Part shown: in pieces, positions 44,701-60,035 of the stretch
Position numbering within the stretch: the first letter of the stretch is position 1
How the letters are laid out: the number at the start of each line of letters is the position of its first letter
Notes under the pieces: model-generated
What the model saw: the letters and a program-made list of their open reading frames with translations, nothing else
Told to the model about the DNA's origin: nothing
The model's database searches: none
Position numbers and translations under genes: made by a program
NCBI RefSeq assembly: GCF_000003605.2
Contig: NW_003131354.1
Span: 66,462-130,461 of the forward strand
DNA: 64,000 nt
Direction: 5' to 3'
Origin: Saccoglossus kowalevskii
Lineage: Eukaryota > Hemichordata > Enteropneusta > Harrimaniidae

Positions 44701-47700
44701 ATACAGAGTACGTCCGAATCTTACGTACGTAATATACGTCTTATGTAGCCCATATCGAACACGACGCGCCGGGACGTCGGTCAGCGACTGATATATTTGG
44801 GGCAGAACGCGCGCGTTTACCTCAATCCTACGGCTGAAAAATACTCGTCTACAACTGAGGACAAATGATTATATTCGGACAACGAATCAGACTACTTCTT
44901 ACAATTCTTTTATAAAGTTCGTCTTGTAAAACTGCTCGATCTACGCATGCGTGACTATATTTGGCATAAGAAGGACGCTATGCACCGGTGACTATCTAAA
45001 AGCTGACTCTTCTTTAATGAGATTAGATTTTTTTTATTACGACCCTTTAACTCGTCTCGTTGGGTTGTTATAGTAACTGCGATGTGTATGTGACAAAAGG
45101 ACGATAAATACATACGTTTCATTTTGACGAAATCTGTTTGAGTCGGATAAGTTTTGAAATTTGTTTGGTGTTTGTTAACTTAGAACTTTTCAAACAATCA
45201 TATAGACTGGATTTGACATCTCGGTGTCTGTGATTTTTGTTTTCACATTTAAATCACCACATCGCTATGGAATGAAATCAAGAGATTCTAACTCGCATAG
45301 TGTGTAAAAGTATGATTTTTTATTCCCACGCGAGTCCAAAAGGAACCATCCAAACCTGTTCTGGTAATTGAAAGTGTAATCAATGTAATATAGTGTTATT
45401 TTCACTTTAGGAGATCGATGTGCATGTAGTTGGGTATATTGATCACGTGATTTAAAATACATGCATACAACTGTGAATTAGTGTTTTAGTTAATTATTAA
45501 TATGAGTTATGTTTTGCTAAATTAACTCTTGACCCCATCGTTGTAGAAATAATGTAAATCAAAACTACTCGATTCACTTATTTAAATACCAATGACTGAT
45601 AATTTGCATGTAAAGTCGCTCACGCTAGAGGATCACGTCCGTGATATTCCGACTATTATTCCACCACCAAACGCACAATATCGTGATTGTACACACTTGG
45701 ATATTGGATATTGACCTGGACTGAATGCATGCCACAAGTACAAAGAGCTCACATAGTTTGATCTTGAAGGTCAACTATGATTATTCTTTTTGGAATGGTC
45801 AACGACCGGCCCACTCGACGAACCTGTACAATTGGCATTTGCTACGTGGTAATTATAACAAATTACCTCGAATGGTTTGAAAATAATTATGTATCGTAAG
45901 AACGCTAATTAGTATGCATTTGTGGTCATGAACTGTCATTACAATTCAATTAGAAGCGTATTTCGTATTTAGAAATATGTAGCGTATTAAATGTTAAAAT
46001 GAAAAAAAAAACAGAACATGTGTATAGGCAGCTAATTCTGCAGTCACTGGTATAAATACAGTCTGGACGACGGTTTCTTCATTTGCATATTTGGTTTATT
46101 CGTGCATTGAAATGATGGCGCTTCCCCTGACAACAATCTAATTTTTCGGATTTTGCAGTTTATTTTATATTTTATTATATTATTAATATTACGATATAAA
46201 TATAATTTAAAAAAAGCATATTGAGAACTGTATAATTGGGAAAATACTCATACACGTTTTGGGCAACAATAACCGTTGTTTTATTTTACTTTTATGTTAT
46301 TTATTGAACAGTATTGATTTTTTGAAATGAATTAGAACGACTTAATGTCACAGATGGGTAGTCTGACTCCATACAGGCACCGCCGTGTGTAATAACCTAT
46401 CAATATTTTCCCCCAGTAATTCTGACTGAAATTGAGCATTGCAGATTGTAATACTAATGAAAAGGATATCCTCACAAACAGATCAATATTATATTATTGC
46501 AAACTGGATAGTAATCCACTATTTATTGTTACTAGCGTCTTTCAATTAGACTCGGGAAACTCCATGAGACCTAATAGAAAGCAAACGCATTCGTCTGGAT
46601 TCAGTACATACGATTTATGGTTTCTGGACGCGCGTGTGTGCGTGTGTATGTTGCATGACCAACGGACGGGTAGGTATTAGGCCATTCGAAGTACGTACAA
46701 GTTGCCCTGCAATAACTGTCAGTAGAATAAAAATTACCATCAGCATCGACCGACCTGTATTGGGTCAAGCTCTGCTAACAGTCTGCGCAGAATGCAGTCA
46801 ACGTGAAATAAAGGTGCATTTTGCACGTCCCAAAGTGTGAGCCACGCGGTGACTTCTAATTTAACAATAATATTATAAGAGAAGCGGCAAGTACATTTAA
46901 CGTCATCTGAGGCAGTGGATGGTAGAAAATAAAATACAAATTTTAGACGAAACATCAAACTGCAATACGTGCATTTGTCACTGATTTGTGGGTATTTTGC
47001 AATGCCGATACCATTGCACTGTGTGCTGGATGAACATTTCTCCATTTCTCTCAACTGGATATATTTAAAGAAAAAATGAATATATAGTATACTCACAAAC
47101 CTCTGCAGTGTATACAGTGTTGTCAACTTAACTATCAGTTAGACAGAACATATATGTGGTTGTTCTCATATAATTCCAATGTGAAGTCTATTTCAGGTAA
47201 ACCAGCCTAAACCAGCTGATACAATACTGAAAATGGAATCGCCCAAAACTGAAACGGTGATTGCAAAGATCGATGAGAAACGAATTCGTATATTGCTAAC
47301 AGCGACGGGTTAAAAAGAGATAGGGATGAGATGCAAATGATGCTGTATTTTCAGAAGCTCAAATTGTCACTTTTTGTCCCATTACTATCACATACATATA
47401 CATACATAAATGGACAAATGTGCATGGGAGTCCAAATTGCAAAATAATACCACAGCACATGAGATTCTCGGACAATTTATAGTTTCATTTAGTTGCATTT
47501 AGATCCTTGGTATTATCGGTAATTTGAGTTGATTCGTTTGTCTCTTTATCCTGGAGAAGGCTTTAGGTTTTCGAATTTAATGTTTAATGTGTACACGAAG
47601 CAGAATGGATACTATTGGAATAAATCAAACACAGAATTCTCATATCAGGTCTTATGTCGCATGGGAACCTGTATGCAAAACATGATATGCCAACCCACGC

Positions 47701-49619
47701 CAAATACGAATCTATATTCGTTTCCCCGATCGTATAACAATAAAGTCAAATGAGTCGCAGACCAGAAATACGTGTTACTCGTAGTGTAGACTTGGTTAGA
47801 AATGTCTAATTATTGAAATTGTTTTTAAATACAAGGAAACAAATTATACGCACATATTACAAACCTCTAGAGATGCTGCTTACTCACAAATTAAACTTAT
47901 ACCACGTGACCTTTCTACTTCATGAATATATTAGCCTATATGCTATTATACTGTCTAGGGATTAGTTTCGATATGTATGTATGAGGTGGAGATTGGTGTC
48001 AGTTTTCAGACAATCAACACCTTCCGTAATACTATTCAATATCTGACATGTATTATGAAATTGCAACATCTGTCGTGGCGGTTTTAAGCATTCATTGTTC
48101 AGGATCATTGTAGATGTACTTTATTTTTTATATAATTTTTTTTTCGTATTTGTTCCTTTCAAATAATCTATAGATGGTCCACGCTGCTTTTTACTGGTGT
48201 GTAATTTTGCGCTAAATGCAACGAATAAAAAAAAAACGATATGATTCTTCGGTAATATAAGACATTCCAACTGTCAGTGGAACCATTATGATATTTGCAA
48301 GAGAATCGTAGATCTGTTCACGTATTTGTATCTTTACTGTTTTTGTTCTTAACTAACTTGAGCATTGATAAAAAACATTGTGAATGTAGAATTTCATCTG
48401 TCACTGACTTTATGACTGGCATAACGTAAAATTAAGTGTAAATACATGTATATACGATTTTTTTATTAGGAATGTTACAATCTATACATGTGACTATGTT
48501 TATTCTACCATCATTACTGCTGACATTGATGTAAGGTCACGTGATTTTTTTATTATCTAATAAATCATTTTGAGGGTGTTATTACAATTGTACACCGTAG
48601 ACATAAACACATTGTTGAACATTTAAAAGGCCATCGTTCAAGTTCGTGTGTGTTTTAGTTCCTCTTATCAATTCCTATATGTATGTTTCCTACAAAGATA
48701 CTCAATAAAATAATTATACCACGGTGTTTTTTCTGACGTGCTTCAAATTGAAAAAAAAGGTGTTTTTTTCGCTCCTATGAACACAACTAAAAATCAGGGT
48801 TGGTATGACCTCCAATTTAAGTAGGCTCTCCTGACATACAGAATTGGGGTTTAATGTATTATGTAGGATTGCCCAGTTTTATCACAATCATCTAGTTGGC
48901 TTTATCAGATTAAAAAAGTCCCGCGAGTTTGATGTCCAGAAGGCGCGGTTCACTAGATCCTATTATGATGACAGACTGCATTGCCCCGCAGGCTACTGTC
49001 TTAAATAATAACGTGGTTTGTCATTGGTGAGAGTGAGATTATGTTTTAAACGCGAATATGACATTAGTTATAAGTATTGAGAGAAATTGATGTATCGGTG
49101 CAAAAGATAAATTATAAGTTGGAATGTTTTTGCGGGAACTATCTATAACACTGTACTAAACTTTGTGTAATAAAATACTAAAAGTAGATTCATTTTCATA
49201 GTCGGAGTACGTTATCACATCCGCCATCTTTGTCAGTGTTAGTCGTGCTGCATTTCTAAACAGTCCTCCAAATATGTAACTATCATATCGAACATTTTGT
49301 TTTGAATTCATAGACGTCTTACCCAGGCTGTAGTAACTTCGAACGAGCAAATAGGTATTTGACACATGTATAGAAATAACACGTGCTTAGAACACACTAT
49401 TGATTTTTATCAGATTTGAATATTTCAGAATGTTTCGTTTTTGTTTCATTTCCGCATACTTATTTTAATTTTTATTTATTTTTATCGCGAGCCGCTAAAA
49501 GTGACAGATTTATTGTTTGAGTGGTGTAAATTTATGTTGGTCATAAAACATTGCGGTAAATGGACATACAGTAAATACATTGACTAGTGTACAAGCAACA
49601 TTTTGCCATCAAATCAAAG
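41776..49619. other. Non-coding flank
   Basis: No supported gene. A palindromic CRE (TGACGTCA) is at 42437-42444. CpG-rich sequence around 44450-44830 includes CCCATATCGAACACGACGCG, resembling the right part of the MITE at 49620-49733. A YY1-like AAGATGGCGG lies on the minus strand at 49221-49230. Confidence 0.65.
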
Positions 49620-49733
49620 TTAAAGCGCGGTGGTCGTCGCGCAGCGCGTGTTCAAATTTCATGTAAATAAACAATGTATTTTACACGAGTCCCATATCGA
49701 ACAGGGCGCGGCACGACGACTTCCGCCCTTTAA
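49620..49733. mobile_element. TTAA-ended MITE, family 2, copy C
   Basis: 114 bp with TTAA at both ends and inverted termini TTAAAGCGCGGTGGTCGTCG and, from the right, TTAAAGGGCGGAAGTCGTCG. CpG-rich ends surround an A+T-rich centre. Termini resemble family 1 (TTAAAGCGGG…GTCGTC), but the interior differs. Confidence 0.8.
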
Positions 49734-51890
49734 ACATGGATCTGACCACGTAGCAAGAATCCATTGGGATTAAGTTCGTAACGACAAATAAGGTATTGGG
49801 CTAGTGAGCGCTGAGTTGAATAATTCACCGAAGTGTTGTGAGTTACAGATTTGTCGCAGCCCATAAAGGCGGAAGTAATTTACAGGTGAATGTTGGGCAT
49901 GATATATATTGTTGATCTTCGAAACCTACGGATATGTTCTGTGATTATATATGGTGTAGTGACTCGGGGAATCAATGCTACCGTAACAGTTGAGACTGTT
50001 AATTTTCAATTGTGTTAGCGAATCATTACCATGCATAGAGAATACATTGCTGTAATTGCGCATTGCTTAATTTTATCAATTGTGTTAATTGTTTATATGC
50101 ATTGTGTGCTGTAATTTTTTTTCATTGTCAAGGGTAAACTCTCGCAAGTCTTTCTCCTACTACAATCAATTTAGTTAATTTTTATTTTGTTACATGCGGG
50201 CAGACTTTTGAGTAAAAATAAACGTGACATCATCGACAGGCAAAACCATTTTTTTAGAAGTGAGTGACAACTTACGTGTTATTATTAATTCTCATGTGTT
50301 GTGTACAGCTAACCCTAAACCGTTAACACTACACATGTAAATATACATTTCATATTTGTATTCCACAGTCGACATGACTTTTGCATGCGAATATGACAAA
50401 CACAGTCAAAAACTATTGATTTTACGTTGTGCTCTTTCACTGCAAATACGGATTACTGCCATTATCTAGTACAAAGATATTGGTGAATTTTGCACTCATT
50501 CTTACTGACCCTTCTTTTTTTCAATCAACATCACTCGTTAGTATCAGTGAAGTGCAAGATTACAGAACATTCATAATTTATCATTTGTCTAGTGAATACG
50601 ATGTAACCACTGATGCGGGCGGGCAATACATAAGTCCTGCGGCAGGATTTGACATTTAACGGTTTTATCGCTAAGCTAGTTTCCGTTGCAAAAAAAACAC
50701 CTCCGGTCGTGGGTACGCATTGATAACGATTATCCCATTTTCTGTGTGCTTTAAAATAAACGACATCGTTATTGCTTTTCGTCATGACACACGACTGCAG
50801 TGAACATGCACACATTGTGTTTTTTTAATCACTGTACTTTGTTTGCCAGAATGGAATTTAATGGTCAATACTGGAAATGCTAATTAATGATCCGCTTATA
50901 GGAGCATTGTCATTTTAGTCGTTCGGGCATTGAAGGTGACTTTTAAAACGAATATAAAGTGGCAAGTTTAATAACACTGATTTACATTGTCATTGTGCCA
51001 ATCTTACCCGCCAAAGACAACGTATTATATTTGTAGTAATTTTTGTTGAGACGATTTCACGCTTTGATGGGTTACATCTCGCTATTGCTCGACGTGTTCT
51101 AATTATCTTAATAAATAAAATAATGTCATTCGTGAAATCTCAAATCACGCGAACAGAGGCAAATTACCGACAGATGCAGCTCGAAACCGCCAAGATAGAT
51201 GTTTTATATGTTTGGAACGCGTCAATCTCAAGTCGAGAAAATAATCAAAAAATGAATGTCATGATAATGTAGCAAAATAGCATACATCAACGATCTGTTA
51301 TTCTACTAAATATCGAAATATTAATATAGCAATTTTCCTAGAATAGATTCAATGTTTGGTAGAGAAAAAATATATATTTTATTTATTTAGCATTCACGCA
51401 TTTTCTTATTATCATGGTCCAATTAGAGAATTAGATTACAGTAACCTCCATCCTATATGTTTTTTATTGTCCGCATTTTATATTTCGTAATTAATGCCTT
51501 GTTATAGCAGTTAGGAAAGGATGTACTTACATACACCGTTAAAACAACTCAAACTGGAATGAAAGGGGTATAAATATTGTAAATGTTCAGAAAGATAACA
51601 TATTGGTCTGTTGTTTGATTCTAATTATAAAAGGTACAAGACCGATTGTTTGAATGTAAACAGTGCATAACCTACGTTGTAGCAATCTGCTGCCAATGCG
51701 CCATTACTGTAAATCGCGCCCTCTAGTGATCTGACGCATATGTGACGTAAAAATGATATATATGGTGAAGGCAATGTCCGTTCAAATCGATAACTTGTTG
51801 GTTGTTCGGTTGTGCAGTCGTTCGTCATCTAGTAAGTATAGCAAAACGTCGTTTTTGATTGACGACCATAGACACGGTACAGTCTCTCTA
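49734..51890. other. Non-coding flank
   Basis: No gene recognised. A strong CTCF-like match on the minus strand lies at 51716-51729 (GCGCCCTCTAGTGA). Confidence 0.65.
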
Positions 51891-52203
51891 TTCTCGGGGG
51901 CGGGCATCCGAGCAGTTTTGTACCGCCTGGAAATCATCACGGTGAAAGCAAAGGCCGAAAACCTTCAGAAAATGGTACTTTGGAATGGTTGTTGAGACTC
52001 CCCTGAACAGTGTAATAAGATTACCCCCTGCATGTCCAACATATACAGGATTACTTCAAAGTTGAGTTTGCGTTGTTTTCTCGAATTTATCTATTTTCAC
52101 CGGCTCTTCGACCGGTGTTTCACAGCAGCGCGCTTAGAGCCCATATAAATACGTCACGGTGGTACAGTGGTGCGCGTCTTAGCAACGTGGAACGTTTTGT
52201 GAC
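51891..52203 (+). repeat. Dispersed repeat fragment Y (pair with 3765-4013)
   Basis: Plus-strand partner of the fragment in receptor intron 2, with about 250-310 bp of alignable sequence interrupted by indels. An open frame of about 80 codons ends inside it (52,0 kb region) but is not preserved in the other copy, so it is not treated as a gene. Just before the A-box-like TGGTACAGTGG there is a TATAAATA at about 52145. Confidence 0.75.
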
Positions 52204-54170
52204 GTAGCTCCGCCGCCGATGATAGATTATAGATACAATTACAATGCCTTAACTATGTGATTCCATCGGGGGAAATGACCACAAAAATATGGGGCAATGA
52301 AGGAAGGTACTGGGGAAACCCTTAGATGACGCTAAACATAATACCTGAATATCATAGTGAATGTAATGCTTATTTGCTAAGAATGCTTTCTGTGCGGCTA
52401 CCCGAGGGGTATTTTGTTTATACTGACTTTTCAACTGATAAAGACGGTGCACACAGTAGGGTTGTTAATTGTACAACTCTTTACAAGTATAGTGAAGTGC
52501 ACTAATGTAATCTGTACCAAGGATGTATCGACAAGCAACCGATACAGTTGACAGACCTACCACTAAATATATATAGGGGCGTCTGTTGGATCGTTAAAGT
52601 CTGGTACGCCGATTTAAAACAAGCGCAGTAGTATGGGTGCATCTAACGAATAATGTACCTTCTAACATGGCTATGCGCCATCCACCAATCAGATCGCCGG
52701 ATTCACGATTTATATTCTCTGTATAAATTGAGAGAAGTCAGTTAGAACATGGCTTTGTCAGCTGATCTTGATTGACAGGAGATCGTCAAATAAAACACAC
52801 ATGATTGGTTAATCTAATGCTACATTTTATTCGGGTAGCGATTGTTCTTTCATTTTGAATTAATGATTTCTAGCCACGAAGTGAACTGTACTGCGCAAAA
52901 CAAAAATAAAATTGAATAAATTGTTGCCATGTTAGAAGCCGGTTATAAAATGACACGCCCTTTATACATGTATGAAGGTCGTGTCATTTTATAACCTATA
53001 CTTACAAATTACCAAGTCGTTTTACACGTCTAAAATAAATACACGTCTAAAAAAGGGAAAGCTGAAAGCTGTTCATAGATCGCCTTCTGCCTATAGAAAT
53101 TTGCAACTCTCTTTGTGATTTGTTTATTTGCCCTGTTTTATATCTTTTGGAGGGTTTGATCCCCTCTCACGTTTCAGCAGAATCTTCCTTTGCTCGTGAA
53201 AAGTGTCTTTTCTTCTCTCTTCTACCCAGAAATTATATATAATCCTTATTTTAAATTCAGACCAACTTTTTCCCTTTCTGGCATCTTATGACCAGTACCG
53301 AACATTGTCCATAAACTCATATTTACGCCACAAATTATAGATTATGCGGTTTGAATAGAATTGGAAAATAATTCACCCTCACAAAAGTTTTACATCAGAT
53401 CTTCTCTAGAAAAAAAAAATCTAAATTTGCTCCTGTCCCAGGACAATACTACCTTAAACATTTTCTTGAAACAGAAACGGTTCTCCAAACATGATAACAG
53501 AATAGTAGATTGCATTTAAATCTAAATGAAACATTATATAAATCAGAAATAATTCTGAACTTAAATGACAGTTAAAAAAACATAATTTTGTTTTGATGTG
53601 ATCCGCGAGTGAGCGTTCTCCTTGTCCTGTTATTTATTCTGATTTTAACAACATGTACCGTGATGTCTGGCGGAACTAAAAATGTACGCTACAGGGAAAT
53701 GAGCCGTTGTTGATGATGGAAACCATCATCGGAAAAAAAGACTACGATATAATCATTTCAATCCGCTTGTAATGACGTGTATCGCGCTTACGTACATGAC
53801 GCTTCCTGTTTTCGCTTGAATAGACGCGAAAACAGACGCATGATATAAATACGGTACGATGAATCCTCGTGTTTTCTGTACCATGACGAGACGATGTTTT
53901 CATATATTGTAGGTCTCAATAGCAGCAACGCAATTACCGTTTCATAGAATAACAATTAAGACCTCGATCCGATATGTGGTCTTAATGGTTCTCATTTATT
54001 ATTTTTTGTCTCATTTTGTGAGATTAGTATAACGCGAACATGGCGTACTTTATGACCGTCTGTATACTGCATCAGTAATGTAATTTCTGAACTCTGTAAG
54101 TTCAACTGACAATACATGTATTTTTCCTTGGGATCACGTAATCTTTTAACTACGTTACCACAACACATAG
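52204..54170. other. Non-coding flank with a TATA-like site at 53842
   Basis: Apart from the palindrome, a CpG-rich stretch at 53770-53890 has opposed E2F-like half sites (GTTTTCGC at 53808 and GCGAAAAC at 53826) followed by ATATAAATA at 53842-53850. A 17-codon plus-strand frame follows. No gene is identifiable. Confidence 0.5.
52941..52996. repeat. 56-bp near-perfect palindrome
   Basis: GGTTATAAAATGACACG at the left is exactly complementary to CGTGTCATTTTATAACC at the right (17 bp). The central CCTTTATACATGTATGAAGG continues the pairing with only one mismatch and one G-T pair and almost no loop. It could be a minimal fold-back element or a hairpin RNA source; the lack of a loop argues against a typical microRNA precursor. 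Confidence 0.85.
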
Positions 54171-56383
<2,213 letters not shown>

Positions 56384-56836
56384 ATGAACAGTATACACCC
56401 CACCTACCAAGTTAATATATATAGCGTAGTAGACGGAAAATATTTATTTGCCAGAGAACTACGATTGGTGCTTTGTAGCTCAAGACATGTCCCTATTATG
56501 TTTTTAATGTTATTAATCAAATGGATTCAACAAAAAACAGTTGCTTTACATTATATGGTGTATCATTTATCCAATACAAAAGGCATCGAGAATATAGACA
56601 TCGTCGTGTTTACGTGGAATTTACAATACACCCCTCCCCGTATGTTGGCACTTAATCGCTTATCAACATGCCTTTATTTTCAAGCATATTCGATGCATGG
56701 TTTAGAATATAAACATCCGGGATACTTTGAGTTTCTTGGATTCATGTATTCACTGATGTTACTAGGAGTGCGATTGTTCAATATGGCGGCATTTGCCAAA
56801 TCTGACTTGATTTATGTTGATAATTTATGTATGTGA
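56384..56836 (+). other. Unrecognised open frame of 150 codons, probably not a gene
   Basis: One of the longest stop-free stretches outside the receptor in this A+T-rich window, from an ATG at 56384 to TGA at 56834-56836. The predicted product has hydrophobic patches (for example about 43-51 and 120-132) but no signal peptide, domain or motif I recognise. It ends about 80 bp before an (ATTT)n array. Chance or a decayed insertion are the likelier explanations; an exon of an unknown gene cannot be excluded. Confidence 0.15.
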
Positions 56837-56917
56837 TGGTTTTGGACTGTAAACTTCTCCAATACTACATGGGGGCTTGCAATTCAAAATAGTATAGCCT
56901 CAATACATCTAATTATC

Positions 56918-57032
<115 letters not shown>

Positions 57033-59642
57033 GGCCAATGATATATATTATACATCAATTACAGTAACTGTGTTTTTATGAATTCCAAATATGGAACGAT
57101 TGTGTGATATTTCCAAGATGGCGTACATGTTTGAAATCATAGTTCATAACGAGGAAATCTCGCTACTGTTCACCATCTCGCTCAATTCTGAGCTTCATTT
57201 TCATCACGTGGTCGGATCCGCTAATGTATTCGTAAGTATCTACTTTGTTGTATCTCCGCCATACCCTTCTAATATTTTACTGCGCATGCACAAAATATGA
57301 ACAAGTGAAATTAGGACTGTGAACTAAAACGAGCCGTATACTTATAGTATGGACGCAACTTCGAAAAAAACATGACTAACCAGTAACCAACAATTTGTTT
57401 TAAATAAATCGGTAATTATTTTGATTAACCTGGTGAAAGTCACTGACCTTTTATATTTACGGAATACAGGCAATTGAGATAAACGTTAGATTATTGAACA
57501 TCAATATTAATTAATCACTATCTTTATTAACTGGACAAGGTCGTATTCTGAAACTGAACGCATATAATCAATGCTAGTTTAGTTACAGGGGTGTATCTAT
57601 CTATGCCATGACAATTGTCAGTTTAGGACAATTCCTAAAGAGTTCTCTTCACGGCCCTCATACATTTTATCGAATCATTGCACGTCTTCGTTTATATTAG
57701 GCAAATATAACTTGACTTTGAGCTTCACGGTTCCACAGGGAAAAGTAATCAGGTGGTACCGAGAATTGCAGCGTTCTTATTCACGTACTGTCTCTTGGAA
57801 ATACTATATCATCGTTTTTTTTTATAACGCTTTTCAACAATCGAGTCACGTGGCGGTATTTGGGACAGGAAACATTCATACTAATTGCTGTGCCGTATTG
57901 AAAGAAAATAACTCATATTTCGCCTAATATGAATTGACGTTCGATGTTCAATGTATCGCAGCAAAAATATTCGATCGAGTGTCAGTACAATGCCGCGCAA
58001 AACGCAATCAGATGCCAATTAATTGTAATCACGTGCTCATAACCATATGACGTCAAAGCTAGCAACTAAACAGTAAATTTCAATTCGACACAAACAGGAA
58101 GCACGCATAGAGCGTATTAAGTCGGAAATTCGACTTTTCTTTTTACAAACGGTGGTATCTTACATGCTTTTTTGATCAAATTGTAGAGACCATGTTTACC
58201 CTATTACTCTATGTAATCCAGTTGGAGGAAACATTTTTCTCTCGTTAAAGCCCTCCAATATCGGACTTAATACCGAATGATACGATTTCACTGCCATGTC
58301 AGTCGTAATTAAAATTCCGCTTTCTGTCAGATTTATTCCTGTCGTAATTTCCGCCTTCGCCGCTGATATTTCCTTCCGTATTTTCTCTCAATTAAACGTG
58401 GACATTATATTGTTAGTAATATATGTGTATGTTTTATCTCGTGTATCAGTAACCAGGAAATGAAGCGATGTAATATTCTTCCATATTATATTTCCTGTAC
58501 GGTCATTATACGAAATCTGAATTGTGACGTAACCAACTAGTCAACTCCTAAAATGTCAAAGCATAGTTCATTTAATAAATAGACAATTTATTGTTGTGAA
58601 CTGTTTGAAATATGATCAAACTAAAGGTTCTCGCTGTATACTGATATAATACTTCTATGCAATTACCTAATATGCGGTTTGTTTTAAATAACACTTGGAG
58701 ATTTAGTCGTTTCTAGTTCTTCCAACCTCACAGTGGCACTGCAATGCACGGAATCATTTTCTCCACTGAACAGTCACTACTTCTTGCAGATTCATTGTTA
58801 AGATGCGTGATGACCTCTGATTAAACTATCCCACAATTTAGTTAAAATGTGTCTCTAATCGTAAATACTTTGATGGCTTAACAAAATTATTATTTTGTTT
58901 AATATATTGTAGCCGATAACCTGGTCGACGTACTTTCAAGGAACGGTTTGATTTATGCAAATTACTATAACGCGCTAAGAAGCTTAGGAAATCAAAACTC
59001 GTGACCGTGTAATATCGTGTTCATTAAATCAGTGTAGTAATTTAAAAAAAAAATAAAAAAATACTTTCTCATTGGAAATCCGATACACATCATAAGAATT
59101 CCATGTGATAGGAAGTCGGAATATGGACGATTTCAAGCCACTACATTGTTATCGACTTAAGTATTCGAATCGGAATACCAATAAAGTCGGCATCTTCTGG
59201 CAGAGCGCGGGCTTAACACAATAGATTTTTTCCATCCATCGCCAAAATATATAGCACAGGTTTAAATGGGAATCTGTGTTTTAATATAGGTCTTTCCTAG
59301 ACGGCGTTTATTCCAGAAAAAAATGCAACAATGGCAGAACTTTAATATTAAGCAAAAGATTATTATAATTTCAATGGTTGCATCGGGGTATTGACGTATA
59401 TCATAAAACGCAGTTTTTTTAGAAGCGCAATTTCGATATGACAGGTTAGGTATTTTTTAGTATGTTACTTATGTATGATTGCATTTTCACTCGCTATGTG
59501 GTTCAAATTAACCTAATAGTTGTCATATCTTCCTTTGAATAAAAACAACATTCCAGATAGACTGAACCTGGTGTTGTACATACGGTCTGTATGTAGTATG
59601 TATATAGTATGTATAAATATATATGTGCATATCATAGTATGA
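57033..59642. other. Non-coding flank
   Basis: No gene recognised. Single motif matches include a YY1-like AAGATGGCG at 57116 and a CRE TGACGTCA at 58048-58055. Confidence 0.7.
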
Positions 59643-60035
59643 GGTTATTAAGAGGATGCCTCAAAGTATACACGAAGATAGTATAGCAGTATCGTATCGA
59701 TGCGACGATGCACTGCCTGAGTGCATACCTTGAGGTATTCTCGTAATAACCTTATTATTATAAATCTTTCTCTTCCAAGGATACATCATGGGAATGCCGA
59801 AATCCAAAATGTTTAGAACAGAATCAGCGAACTTCTTTGTGTGGAGTCCGGCAAACCCTTGTGGCAGCCATCTTTGATTTTACTATTAGAGGACGCTTAC
59901 GCGCGTAATCATTCCATATTTGGAATTCGCAATTCCATATATGGTAGGATGAAAATACCCCGTAAAATACCGTAAAATTACGGCATGTTGTAACTTGTGG
60001 CGTTACGGCGACAGATGTAAAATAATAAATATTAT
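59643..60035 (+). repeat. Fold-back dispersed repeat, copy 2
   Basis: Partner of 20158-20555, with scattered substitutions and few indels. The 5' hairpin arms start GGTTATTAAGAGGATGCCTC and end GAGGTATTCTCGTAATAACC, about 31 bp each. A YY1-like AAGATGGCTGCC (minus strand, near 59861-59872) is present here and degraded in copy 1. Confidence 0.85.
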
